Source: UBA1431 sp002329665 (GTDB taxonomy: Bacteria > Bacillota > Clostridia > Christensenellales > UBA1431). Taken from it: DNA of 64,000 bases. Below, in pieces: positions 25,903-34,346 of the stretch; the stretch's first letter is position 1, and every line of letters starts with the position of its first letter. The stretch is from positions 8,086 through 72,085 of the forward strand of contig JAXGXY010000007.1 in NCBI GenBank assembly GCA_040772545.1. Direction: 5' to 3'. The notes below the pieces were generated by a model. It was not told the origin of the DNA, searched no databases, and saw nothing but the letters and a program-made list of their open reading frames with translations. The position numbers and the translations under genes were made by a program.

Positions 25903-27030
25903 TCAATACGAATTCACCCTTCGTTCTGGAGAGAGGATGTCGGTGATGCGCACGCCGTAGTTCTCGTCCACCACCACGATCTCGCCCTGCGCGATGAGTT
26001 TTCCGTTCACCTTCACGTCCACCAGGTCGTCGGCCATGCGGTCGAGTTCGATGATCGAACCGATGTTGAAAGCCAGTATCTCCCTGATGCTCATGCGGAC
26101 CCTGCCGAGTTCCACGGACACCTGAAGCGGCATGTCGATGATCAGCCCGATATTGTCGGGCGTGCCCTTCCGGTACTGTTCCGGCTGCTTTTCGAAAGAC
26201 TGGTACATGACGTTCTGTACGGTTTTTTGCTGTTCCTTCGCCTTCATGCTGCGTATCTCCCCCATGCTTTTCGACGGTTTTTGCGGCTCCACCGCCGCCT
26301 CTTGTATGTTTGAAGCCTCGTTAGGACCGGGCTCTTTTGCCTGGGGCCGGCCGTCTTCGACCGCGGCTTCCTCTCCCTCCTTCGGTCCGAGCACGGCCTC
26401 GAGCGAACGCAGCGTGTCGCGGTGCATAAGCTCGACGATCCTGAACTGCATCGCGCCTTCCACGGCGATTTCGAGGTGCACCGCCGCCATCGGCTCGGGG
26501 TCGCCCACCCACCGGAGCATTCCCGGGCTTTCGGGCGAGAACGGGACCAGTTCGCCCGTGACGGTCTCGATCTCCGTCCCCGTCATACCGGAAAGGACCA
26601 TGTCCTGCACGGCAAACACGCCTTTGAGCGCTGCTGCAAGCGGCCCGCCATCCTCCGCTTTTGCACCGTCCCCGCCCGCGGCCTCGATGATCCCCTTAAG
26701 CAGCGGCGCGTCCTGCTCCTTTAACAAGAGCAGCGCCCCTCCTTCAAGCCCGGACGTATAGGTCCCCTCCATCAGCAGCATCGTTTCCTGGTACTCGGCG
26801 ACCACGTTCGCGAGGGTCTCCATGCCCGTGCGTTCCGCGGTCGCGGACACGGGCATCTTGAACGAGGCCTGCAGGGCCTCCCCCGCAGCCTCCGCCATCC
26901 GGGCGCCTATGTCAAAGAGGACATCCGGCCCGCCGTGACCGCCTGCGTCCCGGGACGGCTCCGCCGGCGCGGCGTTCTCCGTTCCTGCATGCAGCATCCT
27001 GTCTATTTCATCCTGCGAAAGATTACTCAT
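25903..27030 (-). CDS. fliY: Flagellar switch protein FliY (FliN family)
   Basis: This 375-residue C-ring protein has a FliM-like N-terminal peptide (SQDEIDRML), a CheC-like middle domain (about 40-220), a Lys/Pro-rich linker, and a C-terminal SpoA/FliN domain (about 285-370, with LQVSVELGRVRMSIREIL). In Bacillus FliY is both a rotor component and a CheY-P phosphatase; whether the phosphatase helices are active here is not clear by eye. The ATG overlaps the fliM stop. It is the last gene of the block, and the usual cheY neighbour is missing. Confidence 0.93.
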   Translation of the reverse strand: MSNLSQDEIDRMLHAGTENAAPAEPSRDAGGHGGPDVLFDIGARMAEAAGEALQASFKMPVSATAERTGMETLANVVAEYQETMLLMEGTYTSGLEGGALLLLKEQDAPLLKGIIEAAGGDGAKAEDGGPLAAALKGVFAVQDMVLSGMTGTEIETVTGELVPFSPESPGMLRWVGDPEPMAAVHLEIAVEGAMQFRIVELMHRDTLRSLEAVLGPKEGEEAAVEDGRPQAKEPGPNEASNIQEAAVEPQKPSKSMGEIRSMKAKEQQKTVQNVMYQSFEKQPEQYRKGTPDNIGLIIDMPLQVSVELGRVRMSIREILAFNIGSIIELDRMADDLVDVKVNGKLIAQGEIVVVDENYGVRITDILSPERRVNSY

Positions 27031-28018
27031 GCTCGCGCTCCTCCTTAATGATATCGGTCACGCGCACGGCGAAACGCCCGCCGCCCACCATCCCGACCTT
27101 TCCCTTGAACTTCGGGATGTGTTCAGCCATAACCGTAATATCCCTGTTGACGCCGTGGTTCAGGCACACGACGTCGCCTACCTGCAGGTTGATGAGATCG
27201 TTGACGGAGGCCACCGTCTCGTCCAGCACCGCGTGCAGCGTCACTTCCGTGTTGGCCAGCCGCTGCGTGATGGTCCCCTCGTGCGACTCGTACTTCCTGC
27301 GCATGTGCCCCTCGAAGCGGACCTTCGAATTGAGTTCCTTGGCCACCGGCTCCATTGCCATGTGCGGGATGCAGATGTTTATAAGGTCGACCATTTCCCT
27401 TATGATCACCTTGATGGTGATGATCGCGACGGTCTCGTTGGGAGGAACGATCTGCGCGAACTGGGGGCTGGTCTCCAGGCGGTCCAGCGACGGCTCGGCG
27501 TGCATGATCTTTTCCCAGGCTTCGGAGAGGAGCCTAAGCACCTGGCGGAGCAGCCTTTCTACGGTCACCAGTTCGATCTCGGTGAACGCTTTGTTCCTTT
27601 CGGTGCTTATCGCCTTGCCCCCGAACACGCGGCTGATAATCGCGTCGACGATGCCGGACGGAACCTGCATCATCAACTGGCCGTAAAGCGGCTCGAAGTT
27701 GAAGATCGCGAGGATCACCGGCGAGATGAGCGAATTGTTGAATTCGCTGAAAGCCTGCTCCTCCACCGAAACGACCTCGGCCTCGCAAACGGTGCGCATC
27801 ACGCCCGAGAGATGCGTGGCCATCGAACGCGCGAACCCCTCGAACACGACGCGAAGCGTGCGCATCTGTTCCTTGGGGAACTTGTTCGCCATCCTGAAAT
27901 CGAAGTCCCTGACGCGCCCCTTCTTCTCGTCCTCCTTGGACAGAGCGAGCGAAGACTGGTCGCCGGTCAGGGTATTGAGGAGCTCGTCAATCTCGTTTTG
28001 CGATAAGATCTGTGACAA
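27023..28018 (-). CDS. fliM: Flagellar motor switch protein FliM
   Basis: The 331-residue C-ring protein begins with the CheY-P-binding peptide LSQNEIDELLN, continues with the CheC-like middle domain (about 45-230) and ends in a SpoA domain. The start codon is TTG at 28018, with GGGGGA 7 nt upstream; no in-frame ATG fits. It binds FliG above and FliY below to set rotation direction. The conserved CheY-binding peptide implies that chemotaxis genes exist elsewhere in the genome. Confidence 0.95.
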   Translation of the reverse strand: MSQILSQNEIDELLNTLTGDQSSLALSKEDEKKGRVRDFDFRMANKFPKEQMRTLRVVFEGFARSMATHLSGVMRTVCEAEVVSVEEQAFSEFNNSLISPVILAIFNFEPLYGQLMMQVPSGIVDAIISRVFGGKAISTERNKAFTEIELVTVERLLRQVLRLLSEAWEKIMHAEPSLDRLETSPQFAQIVPPNETVAIITIKVIIREMVDLINICIPHMAMEPVAKELNSKVRFEGHMRRKYESHEGTITQRLANTEVTLHAVLDETVASVNDLINLQVGDVVCLNHGVNRDITVMAEHIPKFKGKVGMVGGGRFAVRVTDIIKEEREHE

Positions 28019-28052
28019 CGTTCATCCCCCTGCTTTTCAAAATTGTCGGGCC

Positions 28053-28463
28053 TCACTGAAGGACGAGGTCGTTGAAATAGAGGGTGACAAGATAGTTCAT
28101 GTCGAGCTTCGCCCTGATGTTGTTAACGATCTCGACGCGGAGCTTGTCCTGGATGTCCATGCTCCGAAGCTCGTCTTCCGTTTTTTCCCTCAGTGTCGAT
28201 ATGATGATGTCCCTGATGATCTGTTTGTGTTCGTCCATGTATTCCGTTTTGTTCGGATCGTCCACGGCAAGCACGATGGTCGTTTTAAGTAAGCGCGTGC
28301 TGTCCTTTATGTTCGTGACGAAATAATCCCCGGGCTCATAGGAATACATCTGTTTTTCCTGGGCTTCCGCCGGCTGCTGCGGGTTCAGAAGGAATATGTA
28401 GGCCGCGACGCCCGCGACGAGCACCAAAACAACCGTTATGATTATTTTCACCAGTTTGCTCAT
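28053..28463 (-). CDS. fliL: Flagellar basal body-associated protein FliL
   Basis: The 136-residue protein has a single N-terminal membrane helix (about 6-26) and a periplasm-facing stomatin-like domain. FliL surrounds the stator units and supports torque under load. I use the ATG at 28463 preceded by AAGGTGG; a GTG at 28484 lacks a ribosome site. It lies between motB and fliM, a common Gram-positive order. Confidence 0.9.
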   Translation of the reverse strand: MSKLVKIIITVVLVLVAGVAAYIFLLNPQQPAEAQEKQMYSYEPGDYFVTNIKDSTRLLKTTIVLAVDDPNKTEYMDEHKQIIRDIIISTLREKTEDELRSMDIQDKLRVEIVNNIRAKLDMNYLVTLYFNDLVLQ

Positions 28464-28502
28464 GATGTGAACCACCTTTTTCACGTATCTTGAAAAAATA
28501 TG

Positions 28503-29228
28503 TTATTTCCTTACGATGACGAAATCGACACGCCGGTTTTTCGCTTTCCCCTCTTCCGTCTTGTTGCTGGCGATGGGGTGCTGCTCACCATAGGCGGTAT
28601 AGCTCAGTTTGTCCTGATTCACCATCTCGTTGTCCTTTAAGAAGCAGAGCACGGTGTAGGCGCGGGCTGAGGAAAGCTGCCAGTTGTCCGCATAGAGGCT
28701 GTTGCTTATCGGCCGGTTGTCCGTATGCCCTTCGATGCGCACTATGCCTATGCTGTCCTGGGCTTCTTTCAACAGCCCCCCGATATGGTGCATCAGCGGC
28801 ACCGCGGACTCGACGAGCCTCGCGCTCCCCGACGCAAAGAGTATGCTGTCGCTCAGCCGCATCAATATCTCCCCATCTTTCATTTCAACAGAGAGTTTGG
28901 TGGATAATCCGTTCTCCTCGATGTGCTTCTTGATTTTTTCATATAATTCCTTAAACTGCTCCTTCGTTCTTTCCTCCACCCTCTGTTTTGTGCCCGCGTC
29001 GTTCACGACGCTGACCTCGGATTCCTGCGCCGTGTCCAGCGTGGAGGTGACCTCTACGGGCGAACCGGTGAAGGCATCGACCAGCGCCTTCCATCTTTCA
29101 GCGTCTACATTGGAAAAAGAGAAAAGCAGGACAAAAAAAGTGAGCAGCAGCGTCACCATGTCCCCGTATGTGTCCATCCATGAGCTGCCGCCCTCTTTCT
29201 CAGGAGGTGGCTTGCGTCGCACCGACAT
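28503..29228 (-). CDS. motB: Flagellar stator protein MotB
   Basis: The 241-residue protein has one membrane helix containing the ion-binding Asp23 (TYGDMVTLLLTFF) and a C-terminal OmpA-like peptidoglycan-binding domain (about 125-240, IEGHTDNRPI). Together with MotA it forms the torque-generating ion channel. The ATG follows the motA stop with no gap, so translation is probably coupled. Whether H+ or Na+ drives the motor cannot be decided safely by eye. Confidence 0.95.
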   Translation of the reverse strand: MSVRRKPPPEKEGGSSWMDTYGDMVTLLLTFFVLLFSFSNVDAERWKALVDAFTGSPVEVTSTLDTAQESEVSVVNDAGTKQRVEERTKEQFKELYEKIKKHIEENGLSTKLSVEMKDGEILMRLSDSILFASGSARLVESAVPLMHHIGGLLKEAQDSIGIVRIEGHTDNRPISNSLYADNWQLSSARAYTVLCFLKDNEMVNQDKLSYTAYGEQHPIASNKTEEGKAKNRRVDFVIVRK

Positions 29229-30020
29229 CTACTCCGTCTCCTTGACCTCTTCGGTTTGCTCTTCCTTGGGGCGCATTTCGCCGGGCGTAAGGAACGCCGA
29301 AAGCTTGTCCCTGATGATCCTCGGGTTTTCGCCGTCCTGAATGGACAGCAGGCCCTCGAGGAACATCTGCTTCTGGTAATATTCCTTGGCGCTCCTGGTC
29401 TTGAGCTTTTTCGCTATCGGCATGAAGACCAGGTTGGCCAGCATGACCCCGTAAAAAGTCGTGACCAGCGCGACGGCCATGTTCGGCCCCAGCACATCCG
29501 TGTCGGTCAGGTTCTTGAGCATGTTTATCAGCCCGATCAGCGTACCGATCATGCCGTACGCCGGGGAAAACGCCGCCATGGTTTCCAGCATGGCCCGTCC
29601 CTGGCTGTGTCTCTCCTGCAGGAAATCCAGTTCGGCTTCCATGATCGACTTGATCAGTTCCGGGTCACAGCCGTCGACCAGGAGCCTGCCGCCCTTTTTC
29701 AGGAAATCGTTGTCGATCTGGTCGACCGCGTCCTCCAGGGCGAGCAGGCCCTCTCGCCGCGCTTTCTGCGCAAGGTCTATTATCAATTCTATATCTCTAT
29801 TTAAATCAATATCGTTCTTCTTAAACGCTTTTCCTATTACCTTTATGAGATTCTTGATTTGCGAAACGGGAAAAGAGATCACCGTCGAGGCGAAGGTGCC
29901 TCCGAACACGATCATGATGGAAGGGAGGTCTATAAAGTTGCTAACGCTCCCGCTAAGCGTGATCCCGACTACGATCAGTCCGATCCCGGCAGCGATTCCG
30001 CTTAAGGTTGTAATCTCCAT
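29229..30020 (-). CDS. motA: Flagellar stator protein MotA
   Basis: The 263-residue membrane protein has four helices (two near residues 5-50, two near 145-205) and a large cytoplasmic loop with charged residues that contacts FliG. The signature GTLIGLINMLKNL precedes helix 3. It assembles as a ring around a MotB dimer. The gene follows flbD closely, and embedding the stator pair in the motor/hook operon is usual for Clostridia. Confidence 0.95.
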   Translation of the reverse strand: MEITTLSGIAAGIGLIVVGITLSGSVSNFIDLPSIMIVFGGTFASTVISFPVSQIKNLIKVIGKAFKKNDIDLNRDIELIIDLAQKARREGLLALEDAVDQIDNDFLKKGGRLLVDGCDPELIKSIMEAELDFLQERHSQGRAMLETMAAFSPAYGMIGTLIGLINMLKNLTDTDVLGPNMAVALVTTFYGVMLANLVFMPIAKKLKTRSAKEYYQKQMFLEGLLSIQDGENPRIIRDKLSAFLTPGEMRPKEEQTEEVKETE

Positions 30021-30030
30021 TGCCCCGTCC

Positions 30031-30240
30031 TCACTTGATTGATAGTAGGCGTGGCCCCTGTCTCAGATACCTGCGCCTGAATACGACGATCTTTCTTTCG
30101 ATGTCCTTTGCGCTCTCGGCGACGACTACCTTCCTGCCCGATGCCAGAGACACGACCGTATCCGGTGTTTCCTCCAGGAACTCGATCGCATCCGGATTGA
30201 TATAGAACCTCTCGCCGTTGATCCGTGTGACCTGGATCAT
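30031..30240 (-). CDS. flbD: FlbD/SwrD family flagellar protein
   Basis: The 69-residue protein opens MIQVTRINGERFYINPD, the family signature. In Bacillus subtilis the homologue SwrD raises stator output and is needed for swarming. Its position between the hook gene and motA matches that role. GGGAGGAA lies directly before the ATG. It contains no membrane segment. Confidence 0.9.
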   Translation of the reverse strand: MIQVTRINGERFYINPDAIEFLEETPDTVVSLASGRKVVVAESAKDIERKIVVFRRRYLRQGPRLLSIK

Positions 30241-30291
30241 TTCCTCCCACCCTCCCGATTTCTCGCCAGACGGCTAATGCTTAACGCCGTG

Positions 30292-31134
30292 CTAACGCTT
30301 CATGTTCACGAGCTCTTCGAGGATCTGGTCCGTCGTCGTGATGATGCGCGAACAGGCCTGGAATCCTCTCTGCGTGACGATCATCTCCGTAAACTCCTGC
30401 GCGAGGTCCACGTTGGACATCTCCAGCGCGTTCACGCTCAAAAGGCCCGCGCCCGACTGCCCCGGGTTCGCGTAGGTCGCCGTGCCCGAGTTCGCGCCGG
30501 CCACGTACAGCGACCCTCCGACCTTGTCCAGGCCGCTGGAGTTGGAAAACGTCGCGAGCTGCAACTGGCCGATCTGTACCTTTTCGTTGGTGCTCACGTC
30601 CAGCCCCCAGATCGCGCCGTTCTGGTCGACGGCTATGTCGTAATAGGCGTTGCTGAGCCGTATGTTGCCCATCGTGCCGTAGTCGATGGACGGGGGGATG
30701 GTCGGCGGGTCCGCCAGGGAGTATCCCTGCACGAAGTACCCTTCCGCGTTGACCAGGTTGTATTCGTCGTCCAGTGCGAAGTTGCCCGCGCGCGTGAAAT
30801 ACTCCGATCCGCCGGCTGAGACGATGAAGTACCCGTCCCCCTCAATAGAGAGGTCGAGCGGCGCGCCGGTGTACTGTGTGGCGCCGCGCGTGTGCAGCAC
30901 GTCGATGGCCGACAGGGACGATCCCAGCCCGACCTGGCTCGAGTTTTCGCCGCCTATGGCCGCGCCGTTGGCCCCGGACCCGGAGCCGATCGTCTGGCTG
31001 TAGAGGTCCTGGAAGACGACGCGGCTGCTCTTGAATCCCACCGTGTTCACGTTCGCGATGTTGTTGCCGATAACGTCCAACCGGGTCTGATGGTTTTTCA
31101 GCCCGGATACTCCCGAATACAATGCGCGCATCAT
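30292..31134 (-). CDS. flgE: Flagellar hook protein FlgE
   Basis: The 280-residue protein has the N-terminal rod/hook motif (YSGVSGLKNHQTRLDVIGNNIANVNTVGFK), a compact middle, and the C-terminal ANVDLAQEF-type helix (MSNVDLAQEFTEMIVTQRGFQACSRII). It is short compared with enteric FlgE but similar to Bacillus FlgE. Its position after flgD and before flbD supports hook over rod protein. The start is ATG 31134 (two adjacent ATGs) behind GGAGGT. Confidence 0.92.
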   Translation of the reverse strand: MMRALYSGVSGLKNHQTRLDVIGNNIANVNTVGFKSSRVVFQDLYSQTIGSGSGANGAAIGGENSSQVGLGSSLSAIDVLHTRGATQYTGAPLDLSIEGDGYFIVSAGGSEYFTRAGNFALDDEYNLVNAEGYFVQGYSLADPPTIPPSIDYGTMGNIRLSNAYYDIAVDQNGAIWGLDVSTNEKVQIGQLQLATFSNSSGLDKVGGSLYVAGANSGTATYANPGQSGAGLLSVNALEMSNVDLAQEFTEMIVTQRGFQACSRIITTTDQILEELVNMKR

Positions 31135-31171
31135 AATGCACTTACCTCCTCGATATGAATGGTCTTTTCGT

Positions 31172-31780
31172 TCAGGGTTCCCGTATCGATGTGATGTCGG
31201 CGATCGCCACCTCGTGCGCGCCGACGGCCGCATAAACGGTGCCGCCCGACACGCTCAGGCTCTCGACCACGCCCTCCACGGCGACTATTCCCCCGTCTTC
31301 CACCGCGGCTCCGGTCACGTATTTGCCAATCAGCCCCGAACCCTGCAGGAGCGTATCTTTTATGTCGCTTTTCTCCAACGCGCCGCTGTCGTATACTTCC
31401 GTCACCTTGTCGGCGGGCACGCTCGTGTCGCCGACGCAGAGGCGCGCCTTGCCCTTAACCATGGTCACGCCGTCGACCTTCCCGAATACCGGGACCTTCT
31501 GCCCGTTTTCGTCCGCGATCTCGGCATAGACGTACTTCCCGATCATCCCCGTCGCCTGGCTCGCCATAAAACTCGTGTTGAGCGACTGCATCTGTTCCAG
31601 CGCCGAGAACTGCGCCATCTGCGCGATGAAATCCGTATTCTCCATCGGGGTCAGCGGGTCCTGGTGCTGGAGCTGGGAAACCAGTATGGACAAAAAAGCG
31701 TCTTTCCCCAGCTCGCTCCCCGTCATGCGGTCCGCTCCTATATCCGCGTACTGCGACGTACCGACACCGGATACGTTCAT
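31172..31780 (-). CDS. flgD: Hook assembly scaffold FlgD
   Basis: The 202-residue protein has the conserved N-terminal export/cap region (GKDAFLSILVSQLQHQDPLTPMENTDFIAQMAQFS) and a C-terminal beta domain. It caps the growing hook and is discarded when the hook is complete. The ATG at 31780 is preceded by AGGAGGAAAG; longer frames add unlike sequence. It lies between fliK and flgE as expected. Confidence 0.95.
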   Translation of the reverse strand: MNVSGVGTSQYADIGADRMTGSELGKDAFLSILVSQLQHQDPLTPMENTDFIAQMAQFSALEQMQSLNTSFMASQATGMIGKYVYAEIADENGQKVPVFGKVDGVTMVKGKARLCVGDTSVPADKVTEVYDSGALEKSDIKDTLLQGSGLIGKYVTGAAVEDGGIVAVEGVVESLSVSGGTVYAAVGAHEVAIADITSIREP

Positions 31781-31791
31781 CTTCTTTCCTC

Positions 31792-33126
31792 CTATGCCCG
31801 GAATTCGACCGTGTTGCCGTATATGTATTCCTGCAGGGCGATGAGCGTCTCGCGGCACGCCGTCCCCGCGTCCCCGTCGTCCTGCGGGGTATACTCCCGC
31901 CGGTTTTGCCTGGGGTCGTTCGGATGGCCGGGCTGCCCGGCGCCGTCCTGCAGGCTTTCTTGCACTTCCATGCGCACTACAGTGATCCCTCGGTCCTTGA
32001 GTGCCTGTTCGAGTTGCGCGACCTCGCCCGATATCGCGCTCTTTGCGGTTTCGTTCTCCGCGTGAATCTTCACGACCATGCCTTCTGCGTCCATCGTCAC
32101 CTTCACCGAGACCTTTCCGAGGTGTTCGGGACGGAGCTGTATGCTCATCTGGTACTTGCCTTGCTTTATCCCCGCCGCGGCCTTGCCGGCCACCTGCTCC
32201 AGGATGCCGGCCCTTGCGGCCGCTTTCCCGCTTTCGAAAAAGGACGCGCCGGGCTGCACCCCTTCGGCCTCCGTGTTCTGTCCGGCCAGGGGCTGCACGG
32301 CCGTTTCCTTGCGCACCGGATGCGGCGTCTCCGCCGGCGCTTGCCGCCCGCCGTCGCTCGTTCTGCCTGCGTCCGGCCGCTCCCCGGCGTCCTTCGCCGG
32401 CGCCGCCTGTATATTGGCGTCCTTCGCCGGCGCCCCGTTCCCGGGCTGCGCTTTTTCGGCCGGCTCCGCCTTCACATCCGCCTTGGGCACCGGCGTTCCG
32501 CCGTCCTCGGTTGCGGCGGGCGTCCCTTTCGGCGGGCCCTGTTCTCCGGCCGATGCCGTAATCTGTTCGATAACCGTTTCCGGCGCGTTTGCCGCGGCCT
32601 CTTTGGGCGCGGCTTCCACCGGGGCGGACGCGCCCTTTGGCGCCGGCGCCTGCGCGTCGCCTGCGTGCTGCACCCGTGCGTCCGGCTTTTGCGGCGTCTG
32701 CTGCGGGATTTCAATCAGGCCGTTTGATCCCGCGCCGGTTTCTTCCGTCTCCTTTTTGGCGGTCCCTTCCATGCCGGCGAGAACCTCAACGAGGGCAGCC
32801 GGCACGGCCTCGGCCGCTTCCTGCTCCGCCGCCGGAATCCCTGTCGCCCCGCCGCCTGCCTTTGCCGCCTCATAGCCCTCTTCGGGCGCCTGCGCCTGCA
32901 AGGCCAGCAGCATCATTAAGAGCGCCGCTCCCGCTTCGGGAAGCCCGCTCTCGGCGTCCTCGGACGCTTTTAGGGTTTTGGCGGCTTCTCTTGCCGCCAT
33001 GCCGTTTGTCACCGCGTTCAACAGACTGAAAAACCCGTTATCGTCCCGTTCCTTTGTTTTCCCGGCCTGCCCCGGCGCTGCGGCCGCGGCGGGCAGGGCG
33101 TAATCCGCTTGCATTACGGGCTGCAA
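31792..33126 (-). CDS. fliK: Flagellar hook-length control protein FliK
   Basis: The 444-residue protein has a long Ala/Pro/Glu-rich, low-complexity ruler region (about 10-300) and a globular C-terminal domain (about 310-420) with the family signature QLRPEHLGKVSVKVTMDAEG. It is secreted to measure the hook and then triggers the FlhB specificity switch. Translation probably starts at TTG 33126, with GGAGGT 9 nt upstream. Composition of the ruler region is extreme (Ala, Glu, Pro), which is normal for the family. Confidence 0.9.
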   Translation of the reverse strand: MQPVMQADYALPAAAAAPGQAGKTKERDDNGFFSLLNAVTNGMAAREAAKTLKASEDAESGLPEAGAALLMMLLALQAQAPEEGYEAAKAGGGATGIPAAEQEAAEAVPAALVEVLAGMEGTAKKETEETGAGSNGLIEIPQQTPQKPDARVQHAGDAQAPAPKGASAPVEAAPKEAAANAPETVIEQITASAGEQGPPKGTPAATEDGGTPVPKADVKAEPAEKAQPGNGAPAKDANIQAAPAKDAGERPDAGRTSDGGRQAPAETPHPVRKETAVQPLAGQNTEAEGVQPGASFFESGKAAARAGILEQVAGKAAAGIKQGKYQMSIQLRPEHLGKVSVKVTMDAEGMVVKIHAENETAKSAISGEVAQLEQALKDRGITVVRMEVQESLQDGAGQPGHPNDPRQNRREYTPQDDGDAGTACRETLIALQEYIYGNTVEFRA

Positions 33127-33137
33127 TCCTTCACCTC

Positions 33138-33890
33138 CTATTCGGTAGTGGCCGGCGCCGATGTCGGCACGACGGCTTGGGCGGCCTTCATTTGCACCGT
33201 AAGCTCCGAAGCCAGTTCGGGCGTCATCGCGGCCAGTATGTCCGCTACCTTGTTTTGTTTCATCTGCCTTAGTATATCGGTCACATCCGCTGTGTTCTTA
33301 ATCTGCGAGAGTATCTGCGCCGCGCTTATAGGCTCCATCCGCGAATAGACCTCGGCGAGCTGCTCAAGGGCCGCCGCCTCGTCCGCCGCTTCCTGTTCCG
33401 ACTGGACAACGATCACTTCGCGCGACCTCAGTTCGTTCTCCTTCTTGTTAAGCGCGCTCTCCCGGGAATTCGCCGTCTTTTCCCGCTTGGCGACGTCCTC
33501 TTCCTTCTTGGCGAGGTCCTTTTCCCTGGCCATGAGCTCGAGTTCCTTCTCGGTTTTGGCCACGTCCTCCCCGCCCTGCAAAAGCGAGCTAACGGCCGCG
33601 CGGCAACCGCCCACGTCCAGTATCACGGCGCCGGCGGCCCCTCCGATGAGCAGCAGGAAAGCGAGCGCCGTTATGAGGGCGGCCTTTCCGGCCGAAAGCG
33701 GTTTCTTCTCCCTGTCCGCCTTTTCCCTCTTCGGCTTCTCTTTTTTCCGCTTCTCTTTCTTCGGTTTGGGTTCCTTCTTCTTTTTTTCTTTGGGAGGTTT
33801 TTCTTTCCCGAATTTCTTTTTGGCTTTCCCTTCGGGCTTTTCCTCTCCCGCCTCTTGCACCGCGCCGTTGTCGTCTTCTAACATATCCAT
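33138..33890 (-). CDS. MotE-like flagellar protein with MgtE_N domain
   Basis: The 250-residue protein has a very Lys-rich cytoplasmic N-terminus (about 15-70), one membrane helix (about 73-92), a long coiled coil (about 105-175) and a C-terminal MgtE N-domain-like region (YSRMEPISAAQILSQIKN). This layout matches the MotE/YlxF family encoded between fliJ and fliK, thought to act as a stator or export chaperone. The first gene of the distal half of the block, it is separated from fliJ by 15 nt. Confidence 0.85.
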   Translation of the reverse strand: MDMLEDDNGAVQEAGEEKPEGKAKKKFGKEKPPKEKKKKEPKPKKEKRKKEKPKREKADREKKPLSAGKAALITALAFLLLIGGAAGAVILDVGGCRAAVSSLLQGGEDVAKTEKELELMAREKDLAKKEEDVAKREKTANSRESALNKKENELRSREVIVVQSEQEAADEAAALEQLAEVYSRMEPISAAQILSQIKNTADVTDILRQMKQNKVADILAAMTPELASELTVQMKAAQAVVPTSAPATTE

Positions 33891-33905
33891 ATCGTCCCTG
33901 CCTCC

Positions 33906-34346
33906 TCAGGCGCTGGTCACCTGGTACGAAACGAAATCGCCGATGCTCTTTTCCTCCTCGCGCCGGAGTTCTTCGAGGTACTTCCCGTACTGCCGGGCGC
34001 GCAGTTTGTTTAGCGCCTGCAGCTCCCTCATGGTCTGAAGCAGCGCCGCGCGCTTCGCGTCCCTCTCGGCGGTGGCCTGCGCTATCCGCTTATTTAGCTG
34101 TTCCATGGTTTCGCGCAGATATGTCGCGTAGTTATCGTAGACGCAGGCTTTCATGCCGCTCAGGCCCCTGTCCATCTGCCTGCCCAGTTCCCGTTGGTGG
34201 TCAGTAAGGCCGGCTTTTAGACGTGCCATCTGATCCAACAGCGTGTCGAGGGCCTTCTGCATCCTTGCGAGTTCGGCCTCCTGTTGCTCCCTCTCGGCCT
34301 CTTTTGCGCGTTCGAGGGTTTCCAGCGTAAACTGAAATTTTCTCAT
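33906..34346 (-). CDS. fliJ: Flagellar export chaperone FliJ
   Basis: The 146-residue protein is almost entirely a two-helix coiled coil starting RKFQFTLETLERAKEAERE. FliJ sits in the centre of the FliI hexamer, like the gamma subunit of F-ATPase, and links it to FlhA. Its ATG overlaps the fliI stop (ATGA), which fixes the start. Confidence 0.92.
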   Translation of the reverse strand: MRKFQFTLETLERAKEAEREQQEAELARMQKALDTLLDQMARLKAGLTDHQRELGRQMDRGLSGMKACVYDNYATYLRETMEQLNKRIAQATAERDAKRAALLQTMRELQALNKLRARQYGKYLEELRREEEKSIGDFVSYQVTSA